Shown: positions 8,878 to 18,937, numbered from the stretch's first letter. The stretch is DNA of 64,000 bases from Prolixibacter denitrificans (GCF_003014495.1 NZ_PYGC01000001.1:745805-809804), one strand, 5' to 3'. Numbers and translations: made by a program. The notes: generated from the sequence alone by a model not told the origin.

Positions 8878-11082
8878 TTATTTCACTTCCTCTAGTTTCA
8901 GAACGACACTCGTTCGCTGTGCGTTCACATCTGGATTAAATCCGATTTGCATCAGGAAATCGCCGCTAAAAACCTGATTGGCTTTCAACGTCGATTTCGT
9001 ACCCGGATAAAGATTGATTTCCTCGATCCGGTATTTCTTCGATGCATCCAACCCTTTGAAGCGAATGGGCAACTTGCTCCCTTTTCCAAACCGGTTATTC
9101 ACCAGGTAACTGAAAACTACCCCCGAAGATTTTGTCTTATCGACATACATCACCGATGCTACATCGTTGGTAAACGGATCGGACAACCGGTATTGTTCGC
9201 CGTGCCAGACAATGTTCTTAAATGAGTCATACGTTTTCACAGCTTCGCGGCAAAACTGCAGGTCCTTATCACTCAAGTGGCTGATATCAATATCAAATCC
9301 CAGTTTGCCCATCATGGCTACATCGATACGGAACTTCAACGGCTGTTTCCCCCAGGCCGTTACATGATTGCTGGTAGCAATGGCCGGATAGAAATAGGAA
9401 TATTCCCACTGAATAAAGATACGTTCGAGCGGATCGGTATTATCGCTGGGCCAGAATTCGGTGAAGTATTTCAGTGCACCATAATCGACACGGCCACCAC
9501 CTCCCGAGCATAACATCATCGGGATGTGCGGATATTTCTTCCGGATACGGTCCAATACTTTATACAGTCCCCGCACATAGTCGATGTACAAATGCGACTG
9601 ATTTCCCAGGTAGGATGAGTGCGCGTTATAAATAACCGAATTGCAATCCCACTTAAAATAGGCCAGTCCCGGGTTTTTGGTCAATAAGTTGTCCACAATA
9701 TGATACACGAAATCCTGCACTTTCGGATTGCTCATATCCAGTACCAGCTGGTTCCGGAAGTAGTATTCGGGCCGGTCGGGCTGTTTGATGATCCAATCCG
9801 GATGCTGGTGATACAATTCACTTTTCGGATTCACCATTTCAGGCTCAATCCAAATACCAAACTTCACACTGTCTTTGGTTGCCTCTTTTACCAACGAGAA
9901 AACACCATCGGGCAGTTTCTTTTTGTTGGCCTGCCAGTCGCCCAGACCAGCATGGTCGCTGTTCCGCGGATATTTATTTCCAAACCAGCCATCGTCAACC
10001 AAAAACAGGTCGACACCCAACTTCCGGGTATCCTTAATTAGCGCCTTCAATTTATCTTCATTGAAATCAAAAAATGTGGATTCCCAGTTATTGAGCAACG
10101 TCAATCGTGAGCCTTCGCCATCCATAATCTGGTATTTGCGGGTCCAGTCCTGTAATTGCCGACTGGCTTCTCCTTTTCCTTTATTGGAAAGCACCGTGAT
10201 AAAAGGCGGCGTTTTAAATTCTTCTCCGGGTTTGAGCGAATAGGTCGATGCGTAGTTGTTCATTCCGGCAATGATGCGCAGGTTATTTTGCGGGTCAACT
10301 TCCAGATCGAAGCGGAAATTTCCGCTCCACTCCAGTGCACCATATAGTACCTCTCCTTCATCCTCGGTGGAAGGTTGATTAAGCGAGATCATAAAAACCG
10401 GTGGCTGAAACAGATCGGCGCGGGTGCCCAACTTGGTGTCCAGCGTTTTGATACCATGTGTCAATTTCGATACTTCGGGCTGCATCTCTTTGGCCCAATC
10501 GCCATGAAACTGCCTTAGCCAGTAGCTTTTCCCCTTCAAACAAAGATTGGCAGATGCAAACTTCCGCAACTGCACATTTCCTTTCTCGTGGTGTTTTATT
10601 ACGCTCCATTGCTCGATAACATCTTCTTTATAGTAGGATTTGTAATAAAGAGTCACCTCAAAATCATATGCCGGATCTTTGAGTTCCACACTCAGCAACG
10701 AAACATCATCATTCAATTGCTTTACCTGATGACCAACATATTTCAGCGCCAGGGAATTGTTCCCGTCGGAATGCGTAACCGTGATGGCTGGTTCCAGCAA
10801 ATTGCGCGTTCCCGAAGGCGTATAAGCGGCGTCGTACATGCCGGTGTAGTCCTGTGCTTGTCGGTACTCCCCGGGAATTTGAGCATATTCGCCAGGTGAG
10901 GAAAGTTTCTTTCCGTAGTAAATCATATTTACATTTTTCCCCGGGGGCACCTGAAGTACCAAAGCATTATGTGCCGTTACCACGGGAATTGTTTGCGCTT
11001 CGACCTGAAAAATCAGGAATGGCAAAAACAGAAAAGCCGCAAATAATCCGGCCCTTCGAAGAATTCTTGTTCGTCGCTTCAT
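8878..11082 (-). CDS. Secreted alpha-galactosidase, glycoside hydrolase family 36
   Basis: A 734-aa retaining alpha-galactosidase that releases terminal alpha-linked galactose. A signal peptide (about residues 1-29, ending VEAQ) indicates export to the periplasm or beyond. The N-terminal beta-sandwich runs to about residue 330. The catalytic barrel then shows LFLVDDGWFGNKYPRN, GIWIEPEMVNP, KWDCN with the nucleophile Asp479, and WPSDNTDP with the acid/base Asp547. The C-terminal beta domain ends the protein. Length matches full-size GH36 enzymes. It stands alone with no SusCD pair or transporter beside it. Confidence 0.93.
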   Translation of the reverse strand: MKRRTRILRRAGLFAAFLFLPFLIFQVEAQTIPVVTAHNALVLQVPPGKNVNMIYYGKKLSSPGEYAQIPGEYRQAQDYTGMYDAAYTPSGTRNLLEPAITVTHSDGNNSLALKYVGHQVKQLNDDVSLLSVELKDPAYDFEVTLYYKSYYKEDVIEQWSVIKHHEKGNVQLRKFASANLCLKGKSYWLRQFHGDWAKEMQPEVSKLTHGIKTLDTKLGTRADLFQPPVFMISLNQPSTEDEGEVLYGALEWSGNFRFDLEVDPQNNLRIIAGMNNYASTYSLKPGEEFKTPPFITVLSNKGKGEASRQLQDWTRKYQIMDGEGSRLTLLNNWESTFFDFNEDKLKALIKDTRKLGVDLFLVDDGWFGNKYPRNSDHAGLGDWQANKKKLPDGVFSLVKEATKDSVKFGIWIEPEMVNPKSELYHQHPDWIIKQPDRPEYYFRNQLVLDMSNPKVQDFVYHIVDNLLTKNPGLAYFKWDCNSVIYNAHSSYLGNQSHLYIDYVRGLYKVLDRIRKKYPHIPMMLCSGGGGRVDYGALKYFTEFWPSDNTDPLERIFIQWEYSYFYPAIATSNHVTAWGKQPLKFRIDVAMMGKLGFDIDISHLSDKDLQFCREAVKTYDSFKNIVWHGEQYRLSDPFTNDVASVMYVDKTKSSGVVFSYLVNNRFGKGSKLPIRFKGLDASKKYRIEEINLYPGTKSTLKANQVFSGDFLMQIGFNPDVNAQRTSVVLKLEEVK

Positions 11083-11372
11083 GTATCAGTTATTTTTATT
11101 CTTAGGTTGAATCAAAACGTATGATATACAATATGTCCAAATTTAAACATAATCGGTAGGTTGGGGAAAGAAACTTCTTCAGCGAAAGCACATTTTTCTT
11201 TTAAAGATGCTATAACAGCCCTACTTCTCTTTATTATTCTATTTCAAAGAAACATAAAAATTAGTTTACGTCATCCGCGTTAGCTTTTCGGTTGAAGCCA
11301 AATAATTGTAACTTTAAGGAACTTACTTTCGTTCTCAGGCAAACCATGTAGTCAATTAACACCGTAACCCGT

Positions 11373-12701
11373 ATGAAGAAGAAAAAAAGGAATTTTCGTC
11401 TGCTAATTATCCTGGCTTTTGCACTTATTATTCTGCTTATCATCGGTAAAAAAGCCGGCTGGTTCGGAAAAGATTTTGCTACGCGGGTAGCCGTCGAAAA
11501 AGCAGAGAAGAAAGATATCACCGAGCTCATTACGGCAAACGGAAAGATTGAGCCGCAAACCGAGGTAAAAATCAGTCCGGAAGTTCCCGGTGAAATTATC
11601 GAACTTCCCGTAAAGGAAGGCGACGAAGTAAAAGAAGGCGACCTGTTGGCCGTTATTAAGCCCGATATTTACATTTCCAACCTCAACCGCTCACGTGCCA
11701 GCCTGAACACGCAAAAAGCACGGTTAGCGCAGGCTGAAGCCCAACTCACCGAAAAGAAACTGGCCTTCGACCGCTCGAAACAACTCTTTAAACGGCAAAC
11801 CATTTCGCAGGCCGACTACCAATCGGCGGAAGCTGCCTATAAAGTCGCTGTTTCGGAAGTTGAAGCCGCTCGTTTCCTGGTAAAAAGTGCCGAATCAAGT
11901 GTACAGGAATCAGAAGAAAACCTGACGAAAACCAAAATCTATGCTCCTATCTCGGGAACGATTTCGAAACTCAACGTCGAAAAAGGGGAACGGGTTGTAG
12001 GAACGAACCAGTTTGCCGGTACCGAGCTGATGACGGTTGCCAACCTCAACAGCATGGAAGTAAAAGTCGAGGTCAATGAGAACGACATTGTGAAAGTGCA
12101 GTTGGGGGATACCGCATCGGTAGAAATTGACGCCTATGTGAACCGGAAGTTCAAAGGAATTGTGACTGAAATAGCGAGTTCGGCTAATATATCCGGTACC
12201 TCAACCGACCAGGTAACCAATTTCGATGTGAAGATTTTACTGCTGCAAAGTTCGTACGATGATTTGCTGAAGAAACAATCGGAGCGCTATCCTTTCCTAC
12301 CGGGAATGTCTGCAACCGTCGATATCCGGACGAACACCCGGAATGGCGTGATTACCGTCCCCATCCAGGCCGTTACCACGCGTAGCGAAACCGGAGAAGC
12401 CAAAGCCGAAACCGCAGGTCTTCAACAGGTCAATGACGAGGAAACAAGCGACAACGGGAATGAACAACCCAAACCGGAAGCGAAGCAACATGAGGTTGTA
12501 TTCGTGTACAATGATGGCGTGGTTCGTGAAAAGCAGGTCAAAACCGGCATCCAGGACAACGTCAACATCGAAATAGAGGATGGGCTGAAAGGTGGTGAAG
12601 AGGTTGTTACCGCTCCCTACGGACTGATTTCGCGTACGCTGAAAGACTCCATGGCCGTAGAAGTTGTTCCAATTGACGAGTTGTATAAGACGAAGAAGTA
12701 G
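11373..12701 (+). CDS. Orphan periplasmic adaptor (HlyD/MacA-type membrane fusion protein)
   Basis: A 442-aa adaptor with an N-terminal basic stretch and membrane anchor (about residues 8-26), a lipoyl-like motif (EVPGEIIELPVKEGDEVKEG), a coiled-coil hairpin (about 105-185), a second lipoyl half (IYAPISGTISKLNVEKGERV) and a beta-barrel. Before the last domain there is an acidic, Gln-rich insert (about residues 345-375, AKAETAGLQQVNDEETSDNG). It belongs to the same broad family as the adaptor at 6243 but has no ABC or RND genes beside it. It may serve a transporter encoded elsewhere, or the ABC genes that normally follow may have been lost. Confidence 0.88.
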   Translation: MKKKKRNFRLLIILAFALIILLIIGKKAGWFGKDFATRVAVEKAEKKDITELITANGKIEPQTEVKISPEVPGEIIELPVKEGDEVKEGDLLAVIKPDIYISNLNRSRASLNTQKARLAQAEAQLTEKKLAFDRSKQLFKRQTISQADYQSAEAAYKVAVSEVEAARFLVKSAESSVQESEENLTKTKIYAPISGTISKLNVEKGERVVGTNQFAGTELMTVANLNSMEVKVEVNENDIVKVQLGDTASVEIDAYVNRKFKGIVTEIASSANISGTSTDQVTNFDVKILLLQSSYDDLLKKQSERYPFLPGMSATVDIRTNTRNGVITVPIQAVTTRSETGEAKAETAGLQQVNDEETSDNGNEQPKPEAKQHEVVFVYNDGVVREKQVKTGIQDNVNIEIEDGLKGGEEVVTAPYGLISRTLKDSMAVEVVPIDELYKTKK

Positions 12702-12733
12702 GAGTTTTACACGATAAAAAGAAGCATCAACGC

Positions 12734-12757
12734 TGTAGGGGCACGATACATCGTGAC
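12734..12757 (-). repeat. Dispersed repeat with CACGATGTATCGT core, copy 1
   Basis: The reverse complement of this stretch, GTCACGATGTATCGTGCCCC followed by TAC, matches 24753-24775 at 21 of 23 positions, in opposite orientation. It lies in the 284-bp gap after the orphan adaptor gene, where no gene was seen. Confidence 0.6.
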
Positions 12758-12985
12758 CGCCTGAGCCTGCGCAACGCGGTTTCATCAAATTAAAAGAGTC
12801 CACGCAAAGATTGTTCATCGATGAAGACGAGAGAGAGATGGGGAGAGTGAGCTATGCGGAGCTCCGATGGTTACGGGGAAATTTCAATCACTGACCTGAT
12901 ATTGAAGCCGAACAATAGGAACAACAGAAACCACAGGAACAATTTCAGCTATAGCAACCTCTGGCGGAACCTGAAACGTCCTGGA

Positions 12986-13948
12986 TTAGAAATACCGTGG
13001 CCCCATCCGGCGGCGGCGGCGACCAATGTTGAAATCGTAGCTGACCATGAATTCGTGTGTCCCGGCATTGTAGTGCGCTTCAGACATGGTAGTCATATCG
13101 TAGGCATAGCCAATTTTCACCTGCGGAGTTATATAAAACTGCAACAGTCCACCGAATGAATTCTGATACCGATAAGTCGCTCCTACCCACACCTTCTCGC
13201 TAATCAGGAATTGTGCTGAAACATCAGCCGATATCGGCGAATTCTCTGCATAGCGAACTAAAAACGAAGGTTTAAATTTCAGGGTACCATAACGCGACAC
13301 ATTGAATACCTGCGCTCCCATCAGGTAGAAGTGAAGAACTTCGGTCTGACTTAAATTGGTCGTCTCCTTTTGAATACTGTTTTTGAGAATTTTCGGCACC
13401 GATATTCCCAGGAAAAAGCGATCGCCATGCCACATCACACCTACCCCGAAGTTGGGAAGAAATTTGTAGTTGATATCCTGGGCAAAAAGCGGGTCATTGG
13501 GGTCGTTGATCTGAAGATCGGACAGACGAGCCTCATACAGGTTGAAACCAGCTTCCAAACCAAAAGAGATATACTGCCGGCGACTGTAACGACTGGCGCG
13601 CACACGATAGGCATAGTCGAAATAAATACCGTTCTGTTTGACCGGTCCCCAACTATCGTTGAAAATCGACACCCCCAACCCGACATTATACGAGTTAAGC
13701 GGAGCCTGAACCGTAACTGTATTGGTTGAAGGAGCGCCGTCGAAACCGACCCATTGCTGCCGCGAAAGAGCCGTCACATTCAGGGTACCCTGACTTCCTG
13801 CATAGGCCGGCTGCACCGTTAGTACGTTGTTCAGGTACTGCGTAAAAACCGGATCCTGTTGCGCTTTTCCCACAAAGGGAAGTAACATCAGCACAGCAAA
13901 TACTCCCAGCAGGTTAGTCCACTTTAATATGTTGGTTCGTTTTGTCAA
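12986..13948 (-). CDS. PorP/SprF-family type IX secretion system membrane protein
   Basis: A 320-aa outer-membrane beta-barrel of the PorP/SprF family. Such proteins are often paired with secreted proteins carrying a type B C-terminal sorting domain and help export or anchor them. Visible signs are a signal peptide ending VGKAQ, the family opening QQDPVFTQYLNNVLTVQPAYAGS, then RQQWVGFDGAP, and later NFGVGVMWHGDRFFLGISVPK. The C-terminus is unusually basic (NIGRRRRRMGPRYF). It lies downstream, in the same direction, of the 777-aa type B sorting-domain gene but across a 944-bp repeat-rich gap, so it may be transcribed separately. Confidence 0.9.
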   Translation of the reverse strand: MTKRTNILKWTNLLGVFAVLMLLPFVGKAQQDPVFTQYLNNVLTVQPAYAGSQGTLNVTALSRQQWVGFDGAPSTNTVTVQAPLNSYNVGLGVSIFNDSWGPVKQNGIYFDYAYRVRASRYSRRQYISFGLEAGFNLYEARLSDLQINDPNDPLFAQDINYKFLPNFGVGVMWHGDRFFLGISVPKILKNSIQKETTNLSQTEVLHFYLMGAQVFNVSRYGTLKFKPSFLVRYAENSPISADVSAQFLISEKVWVGATYRYQNSFGGLLQFYITPQVKIGYAYDMTTMSEAHYNAGTHEFMVSYDFNIGRRRRRMGPRYF

Positions 13949-14892
13949 ATTAATTCAATTTCAATCTTTTCGTTTCAAACGGTATACGGATTAGAGTATA
14001 GGGTGTAAGGGGTTCCTATGCTTTTCTCCCGGATTCCGTTCTATTTTTTTCATTTTTCAAATATCATTTATCAGCGTTGGCTCTGTTGCTGTCGAAACAG
14101 CGTTGGCGTTTCAAACCACTGCCTCTCGCGACCGCCTTATTACGGGGTCTGGCTTAACATTCCCAAGGCGGTGCCATTGGGCTAAATTAAACTGGCCTTT
14201 CAGGCCGAAAAATACTACAATACTGTGCCCTACGGGCAAACAGATAAACAGCACTCAGTCACTTCTCTGCCTTCTTAAATCTTAACACTCTAAGCTTTAT
14301 TCTTATGAACGCTTTTCTTCTTTATATCGTGCCAGATCTGTTTCATAAAACTTAAAACCTAACACTTAAAACTTCCTCCGTCTAAAGCCACCAGTTACCG
14401 TTTCCCAGGCCTCTGCTGTTCGCGGGCTATCCTCCGCTGGAGGAGGTGACCGCAGGCCGGAGGAGGATTGTTAAACTCCTACGGAGTATGGGCACTTCCT
14501 TCTATTTCATTTCTACAATACTGTATGCCCTACGAGCAAACAGATGCTAATTTTCAAAACATCTACGCCTCTGCAATTGTGGTCGAAACAGCGTTGGCTT
14601 TTCAAATTCACGGGTTGCACCCGACATGCCCCCGGATGCTCCCGACGCCTCGGGACAGGGCTATTAATTTTTTAACCCCTACCGGGGTTGTAAGAACGCT
14701 TTTCTCCAACCTGAAATGTCAAAGGTGTAAAGTCTGATGTCTGCAGTCTTTATTCTTAAAACTTAACACCTAAAACTCTCTTCTTATGAACGCCTTTCTT
14801 CTTTATATCGTACCAGACCCGTTCTTAAAACTTAAATCTTAACACTTAAAACTTCTTCTTCCGTCTAACATCTCTCCTCTAACGTCTCTTTT
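13949..14892. repeat. Repeat-rich intergenic region
   Basis: A 944-bp gap without a credible gene. It holds a 25-bp direct repeat at 14091-14115 and 14582-14606 (one mismatch), a direct repeat of about 85 bp at 14300-14385 and 14781-14867 (about 80-85 percent identical by eye, starting CTTATGAACGC), and several small palindromes: 14226-14238, 14475-14487, 14526-14538 and 14674-14689 with a CCTACGG-like core, and 14640-14655 of TCCCGA...TCGGGA type. The repeats are at different offsets, so this is not one simple tandem duplication. Confidence 0.7.
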
Positions 14893-17226
14893 CTAATATG
14901 CTATATAGACGAATCCTTTATAAGTCTTGTGCGTACCACCGAGGGTTAACACATAATAGTATGTTCCAACCGGCAACAAGCGGTCACCCGACATCAACCC
15001 GGTATTGCACTTACCATCCCAGTCGTTTTTGTAATCCTTGCTTACATACACCTTACTTTGCCAGCGGTTATAAACCGTCAGTACCGTACCCGGATATTGC
15101 TCAATACCCTTAATTTCGAAGGCATCGTTGAAGCCATCGCTGTTGGGCGAGAAGGCCTCCGGAATCACAAACGGACCTCTGCTGACATCAATGACCACCA
15201 CGGCCGAATCACACAGATTGGTCAAGTCACACACCTGGTAGGTAAACTGATCGTTCCCCTGGTACGGTTCCGTTGGAATATAGTTAATGGTTCCATCCGG
15301 CAATACCTTCACATCTCCATAGCTCGGTTTTAGCAATATTGTCACCGAGCTGGTATCCAGATTATTGTCGACATCAACATCGTTGGCTAATACTCCTATA
15401 TTGATGGGTTCCTGAGCTGACGTAGCTGCAAAATCATCGTATGCCACCGGTGCATGATTCACTCCTTGAACAACAACAATATCAGTAGCAGGACAACCTG
15501 ATGAGTCTTTAACATCAAGGGTATACGTACCCGGTGAACTAATTTCCAGGATCGGCTCATCGGAAACACCCTCGATGGTTCCATCGGTCGTACTCCAGTG
15601 AAAAGTAAGTGGAGCATTGCCAGTCGTTCCGGAAGCATCCAGAACAGCACTCATACCCGATTCAAGCGTTTCTGGTGCATCCATTACAATTTCCGGCAAT
15701 GGCAGCACCGTAGCAACCATTGTGTCTTTTTTACTCAATCCGGCACTATTCGTAACCGTCAAAATCAATTCATGCTGTCCCGGTCCATCGGGCACATAGT
15801 TGGTTACCTGGGCCGTTGGGTTATCAAACGTGCCGGTAGTTGATGTCCAGTCGTACCGCAAATCCAATCCCTGAGAACCGGAAGCATCCGCCACAACGGT
15901 CCCACAGCCACTAACAGTAGTATCATTGCCGGCATTCGCAATCAGGTCGGCCATTACATATACATAGGCTGTTGCATACGTCTGGCGTGTTCCATCACTC
16001 ACTTCATACACAAAATGATCGGCTCCGATGTATCCCGGATTCGGCGTATAGCTAAAACTACCATCTGTTTTCAGGTTGACCATCCCATGATCGGGACCGT
16101 TAGCATCTTTATTAGCCAGTTTGTAGGTAAGCGCCTGTTTTCCGTCCACCGACAGATCGTTGGGGGCGACCGAACCCGACTTTTCCTTCATGAACGACAT
16201 GAACAGGTCGTCGCCACCGAAAGGCGGATTATTCTGATTCGTGTTATCGTACAACCGAAGCTTCACCTTCGCCTCTACGGTGCTATGACCGTCGGTTACT
16301 TCGTAGGTAAATTCATCGTCTACCGGGTTCGGTGTCGATGGCGTATAGATATATGTTCCGTCGGCGTGCAATACTACGGTACCGTGCAACGGGCCTTTCG
16401 CAGGCGTGGTATTCACGGTGAGCGGATCGCCGTTCAGGTCGATATCGTTGTTCAGTACGGTCGAATGGATGGTGGTACCGGCAGGTGCCCTTGCCTCATC
16501 ATTAAAGGCGACCGGCGGATATTGCTTCGACGGATTCGTTCTCAGGATTTCGAACTGCACCCTCGACTCCATGATGATGCCATTGCGTTCTACCTTGTAA
16601 GAGAATGAATCGTGTCCCGCATAACCATTATCCGGCATATACGAATAGTTACCATCATGAATACCGATAACAACAAAGCCGTTTTTCGCCTGTTGGGTCA
16701 CACTGGCTATCAAATCCGATTGACCCGCCAGATTGTCCAGCGGCAATGCTTTGGTATTTGTTGCAGCCGTCGACAACATGAAGTCGTTGGTAAACACACT
16801 TCCGTTGAAGGCGGTTTCGCCGTCGCTTACGCTCATGATGTTGTGGTCATCGACCAGCTCGAAGGTGTATGGCTCGACAATCTCAACAGAGATCTGCCTT
16901 GGATCGCCGTTACAAACGGCAATCTGCTGCCCATCGGTATTCACGTGTATCTGCGTAACCGAGAGCTCCAGTGTGTAGATGCCGGGAGTTCCATCCCAGG
17001 TTATGGTTACTGAGTTTCCGGTAGATGCACTCAAATCGGTGGAGGAACCGCCGGAAGAGACACTCCAGTGGTACTGGTAGTTTGGCTCGGCCGTTACGCT
17101 GTAGGTCCGTTGTTCACCCTGCGGCACTTGCTGATCGGCCGTGGTCTGGGCATACCCTTTCCCTACCGGGAAGAGGAGTGCCAGCACGCTAACCAACAGG
17201 ATGATATGTTTCACGTAGACCTTCAC
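14893..17226 (-). CDS. Secreted cadherin/Ig-repeat protein with type B T9SS sorting domain
   Basis: A 777-aa exported surface protein. After a signal peptide (ending VGKGYAQ) comes a PKD-like domain (about 30-115) resembling those of the three small upstream proteins. Several cadherin/VCBS-like repeats follow, with signatures PVAFNDEARAPAGTTIH, LNNDIDLNGDPLTV, YTPNPGYIGADHFVYEVSDG and VLANDVDVDNN, and PKD-like domains about 430-590. The C-terminus (about 690-777) is the gliding-motility-associated type B sorting domain: VIPEAFSPNSDGFNDAFEI, VYNRWQSKVY, DWDGKCN, LPVGTYYYVL, KGFVYIAY. It starts 4 bp after the stop of the small PKD-like gene upstream, so it is in one transcript with it. A role as outer-membrane base of a surface structure is inferred. 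Confidence 0.9.
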   Translation of the reverse strand: MKVYVKHIILLVSVLALLFPVGKGYAQTTADQQVPQGEQRTYSVTAEPNYQYHWSVSSGGSSTDLSASTGNSVTITWDGTPGIYTLELSVTQIHVNTDGQQIAVCNGDPRQISVEIVEPYTFELVDDHNIMSVSDGETAFNGSVFTNDFMLSTAATNTKALPLDNLAGQSDLIASVTQQAKNGFVVIGIHDGNYSYMPDNGYAGHDSFSYKVERNGIIMESRVQFEILRTNPSKQYPPVAFNDEARAPAGTTIHSTVLNNDIDLNGDPLTVNTTPAKGPLHGTVVLHADGTYIYTPSTPNPVDDEFTYEVTDGHSTVEAKVKLRLYDNTNQNNPPFGGDDLFMSFMKEKSGSVAPNDLSVDGKQALTYKLANKDANGPDHGMVNLKTDGSFSYTPNPGYIGADHFVYEVSDGTRQTYATAYVYVMADLIANAGNDTTVSGCGTVVADASGSQGLDLRYDWTSTTGTFDNPTAQVTNYVPDGPGQHELILTVTNSAGLSKKDTMVATVLPLPEIVMDAPETLESGMSAVLDASGTTGNAPLTFHWSTTDGTIEGVSDEPILEISSPGTYTLDVKDSSGCPATDIVVVQGVNHAPVAYDDFAATSAQEPINIGVLANDVDVDNNLDTSSVTILLKPSYGDVKVLPDGTINYIPTEPYQGNDQFTYQVCDLTNLCDSAVVVIDVSRGPFVIPEAFSPNSDGFNDAFEIKGIEQYPGTVLTVYNRWQSKVYVSKDYKNDWDGKCNTGLMSGDRLLPVGTYYYVLTLGGTHKTYKGFVYIAY

Positions 17227-17230
17227 GTAC

Positions 17231-17965
17231 TTAATTCATTTTTATTTCCGGGGTGACCGGCGTTTTAAATATCGTGTATTGGAATGTTCCGTCAGTTGTC
17301 GAAACATGAATCTCCATTCCGTACTTGTCGGTGGCTTTCACCAGTACGACGTCGTAAACCTGGTCTTGCGACACATCATTTACGAGGCCGTTCAGCGGTA
17401 AGCTGTAATCGGTGGCATCCTGTAAAGTTTGGGATAGATTTTGTGTGGTCCCGTCCGGTTTGGTAACCTTATAATCCACGGTCACCGGGTAATTTGAATT
17501 CGGTAACGGAACGCCATCGGCCGCATACAGTTCAACGGTCGCCGTTGTGTTGCTGGTCGGTATATTCGGGTCGGCACAATCGCCGGCCTCTTTCGGGTTA
17601 AAGGCGATACTGGAGGTGTTGGGCTGAACATTAACGACAATGGCCTTGGTATTGGTACAGCCATTGGCATCGGTTTCCGTCGCCGTTACGTAGTAAGTCC
17701 CGGTTTTGGCCCATGTCACTTTGATAGACGCCTTGTTGTCTCCTATCGGGAAACTGATTTCCGAAGGTTGTGTTGCTTCGGTGGTAAATGTTTGTTCGTT
17801 GTAAATCACCCAGGAGTAGCTACTCCCGGGATGATTTGCAACAAAAAGGTTGCGTGTTTGCCCTTCCGACACCACAAACGCCTCCTGTGCCGTGGCAGAA
17901 GCCACGGCCAGGATTACCCATCCAACGATGAGTAGCAGGCGTTTATAGGTCAGGGTTGAGAACAC
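17231..17965 (-). CDS. Small secreted PKD-like surface protein with PxTxxI tail
   Basis: A 244-aa protein with a signal peptide ending ATAQ, a PKD-like domain (about 28-112: SSYSWVIYN, IKVTWAKTGTYYVTATETD, GCTNTKAIVVNV) and a second beta domain. It ends KTPVTPEIKMN, the tail type shared with neighbouring genes; a similar PNTSSI also occurs at the junction between its two domains. No sorting domain of type A or B is present. It lies 15 bp after the next upstream paralog and 4 bp before the type B protein, so it is clearly in an operon. Function is unknown; a subunit of a surface polymer is an inference. Confidence 0.8.
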   Translation of the reverse strand: MFSTLTYKRLLLIVGWVILAVASATAQEAFVVSEGQTRNLFVANHPGSSYSWVIYNEQTFTTEATQPSEISFPIGDNKASIKVTWAKTGTYYVTATETDANGCTNTKAIVVNVQPNTSSIAFNPKEAGDCADPNIPTSNTTATVELYAADGVPLPNSNYPVTVDYKVTKPDGTTQNLSQTLQDATDYSLPLNGLVNDVSQDQVYDVVLVKATDKYGMEIHVSTTDGTFQYTIFKTPVTPEIKMN

Positions 17966-17980
17966 TAAATGTTATTTGAA

Positions 17981-18895
17981 TTAATATGCAGTGATTGGTG
18001 ATGTATCAGGTCTAGATACTGTCACGTCTGCATGATTGTTATCGTTAGAAGTACTTTCAACCGCCCCGCTACTACAATGTGGATTGCTAATATTAAGTGT
18101 TTCGGTAAAATCTTGAGCATCAACAGGAGCATCTATTCCATAACCATTGTTGTTGTCTAGCTCAATTTTAACATTCACGGAAGTTACTCCAGCTGCCACA
18201 CTTACAGACTGATTCGTCTTATCATAAGTCACCGTACCACTTCCATTTGCATCACTAACACTAACGATCCCTGAGGCTGTAAGATCTGCAACAACCTTAG
18301 TTGCATCAAAACCTGAATTACCTGTAGCTGTTATACTTCCAATATTAAAGCCCCACGTTTCAGATGTGCCAATACCGGATACGCTCACCTTATAAGTTAC
18401 TGTTGCGGTGCCATGATCATATGTAACATCTCCAGTTGAGCTATTAAAATTAACATTAACCTTACCATCATAACAGAACATACCACTATTCGATCCACCT
18501 GGTTCAACAGCCAGATCGAAAGTAGATGCTTTAGGCATGACGGGTAGAGCGCGAGTGTTTTCACAGCCACTAGCGTCTTTTTCTGTTACCTTAACAAGGT
18601 AATAAACACCAGTTGTAACATTCGATTTCCAAGTAATGCTAATACTATTTGTTGTTCCGTCATTGGTTCCAGAGGTTTTATCGATTTCTGCCACAGTAGA
18701 CGCATCATTCCCAGCTGCATCCAGTACTTCCCACGTATAAGTATAAGGAGTCGCGCCATCAGTCTCAAGATGCTCAGTCACAGAATAAGTATGTGTTGCA
18801 CCAGGATAGGGGTTTTTTCCTGTCGATTGTGCAAACACCTTTGCACTACCCAGTGCAAAGAATGCGATTAAAGAGAGAATTATTAGTTTTTTCAT
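17981..18895 (-). CDS. Small secreted PKD-like surface protein with PxTxxI tail
   Basis: A 304-aa protein with a signal peptide (ending AKVFAQ, mature start QSTG), an N-terminal PKD-like domain (PYTYTWEVLDAAGND, VYYLVKVTEKDASGCENTRA) and a longer second domain rich in Thr, Ser, Val and Asn. It ends SRPDTSPITAY. The mature start QSTG and the YTYTWEV...VKVTEK...GC.N pattern are shared with the neighbour at 18938. Base composition here is lower in GC than in the housekeeping genes. No catalytic motif was seen. Confidence 0.8.
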   Translation of the reverse strand: MKKLIILSLIAFFALGSAKVFAQSTGKNPYPGATHTYSVTEHLETDGATPYTYTWEVLDAAGNDASTVAEIDKTSGTNDGTTNSISITWKSNVTTGVYYLVKVTEKDASGCENTRALPVMPKASTFDLAVEPGGSNSGMFCYDGKVNVNFNSSTGDVTYDHGTATVTYKVSVSGIGTSETWGFNIGSITATGNSGFDATKVVADLTASGIVSVSDANGSGTVTYDKTNQSVSVAAGVTSVNVKIELDNNNGYGIDAPVDAQDFTETLNISNPHCSSGAVESTSNDNNHADVTVSRPDTSPITAY

Positions 18896-18937
18896 AATTT
18901 AAAGATTAATTGCTCAATTTTATTCCTGATTGATATT

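Noticed and set aside
16015-16608. 197-codon frame antisense to the type B sorting-domain gene
   Set aside because: The opposite strand encodes clear cadherin-like repeats; the antisense frame is a by-product of their codon use.
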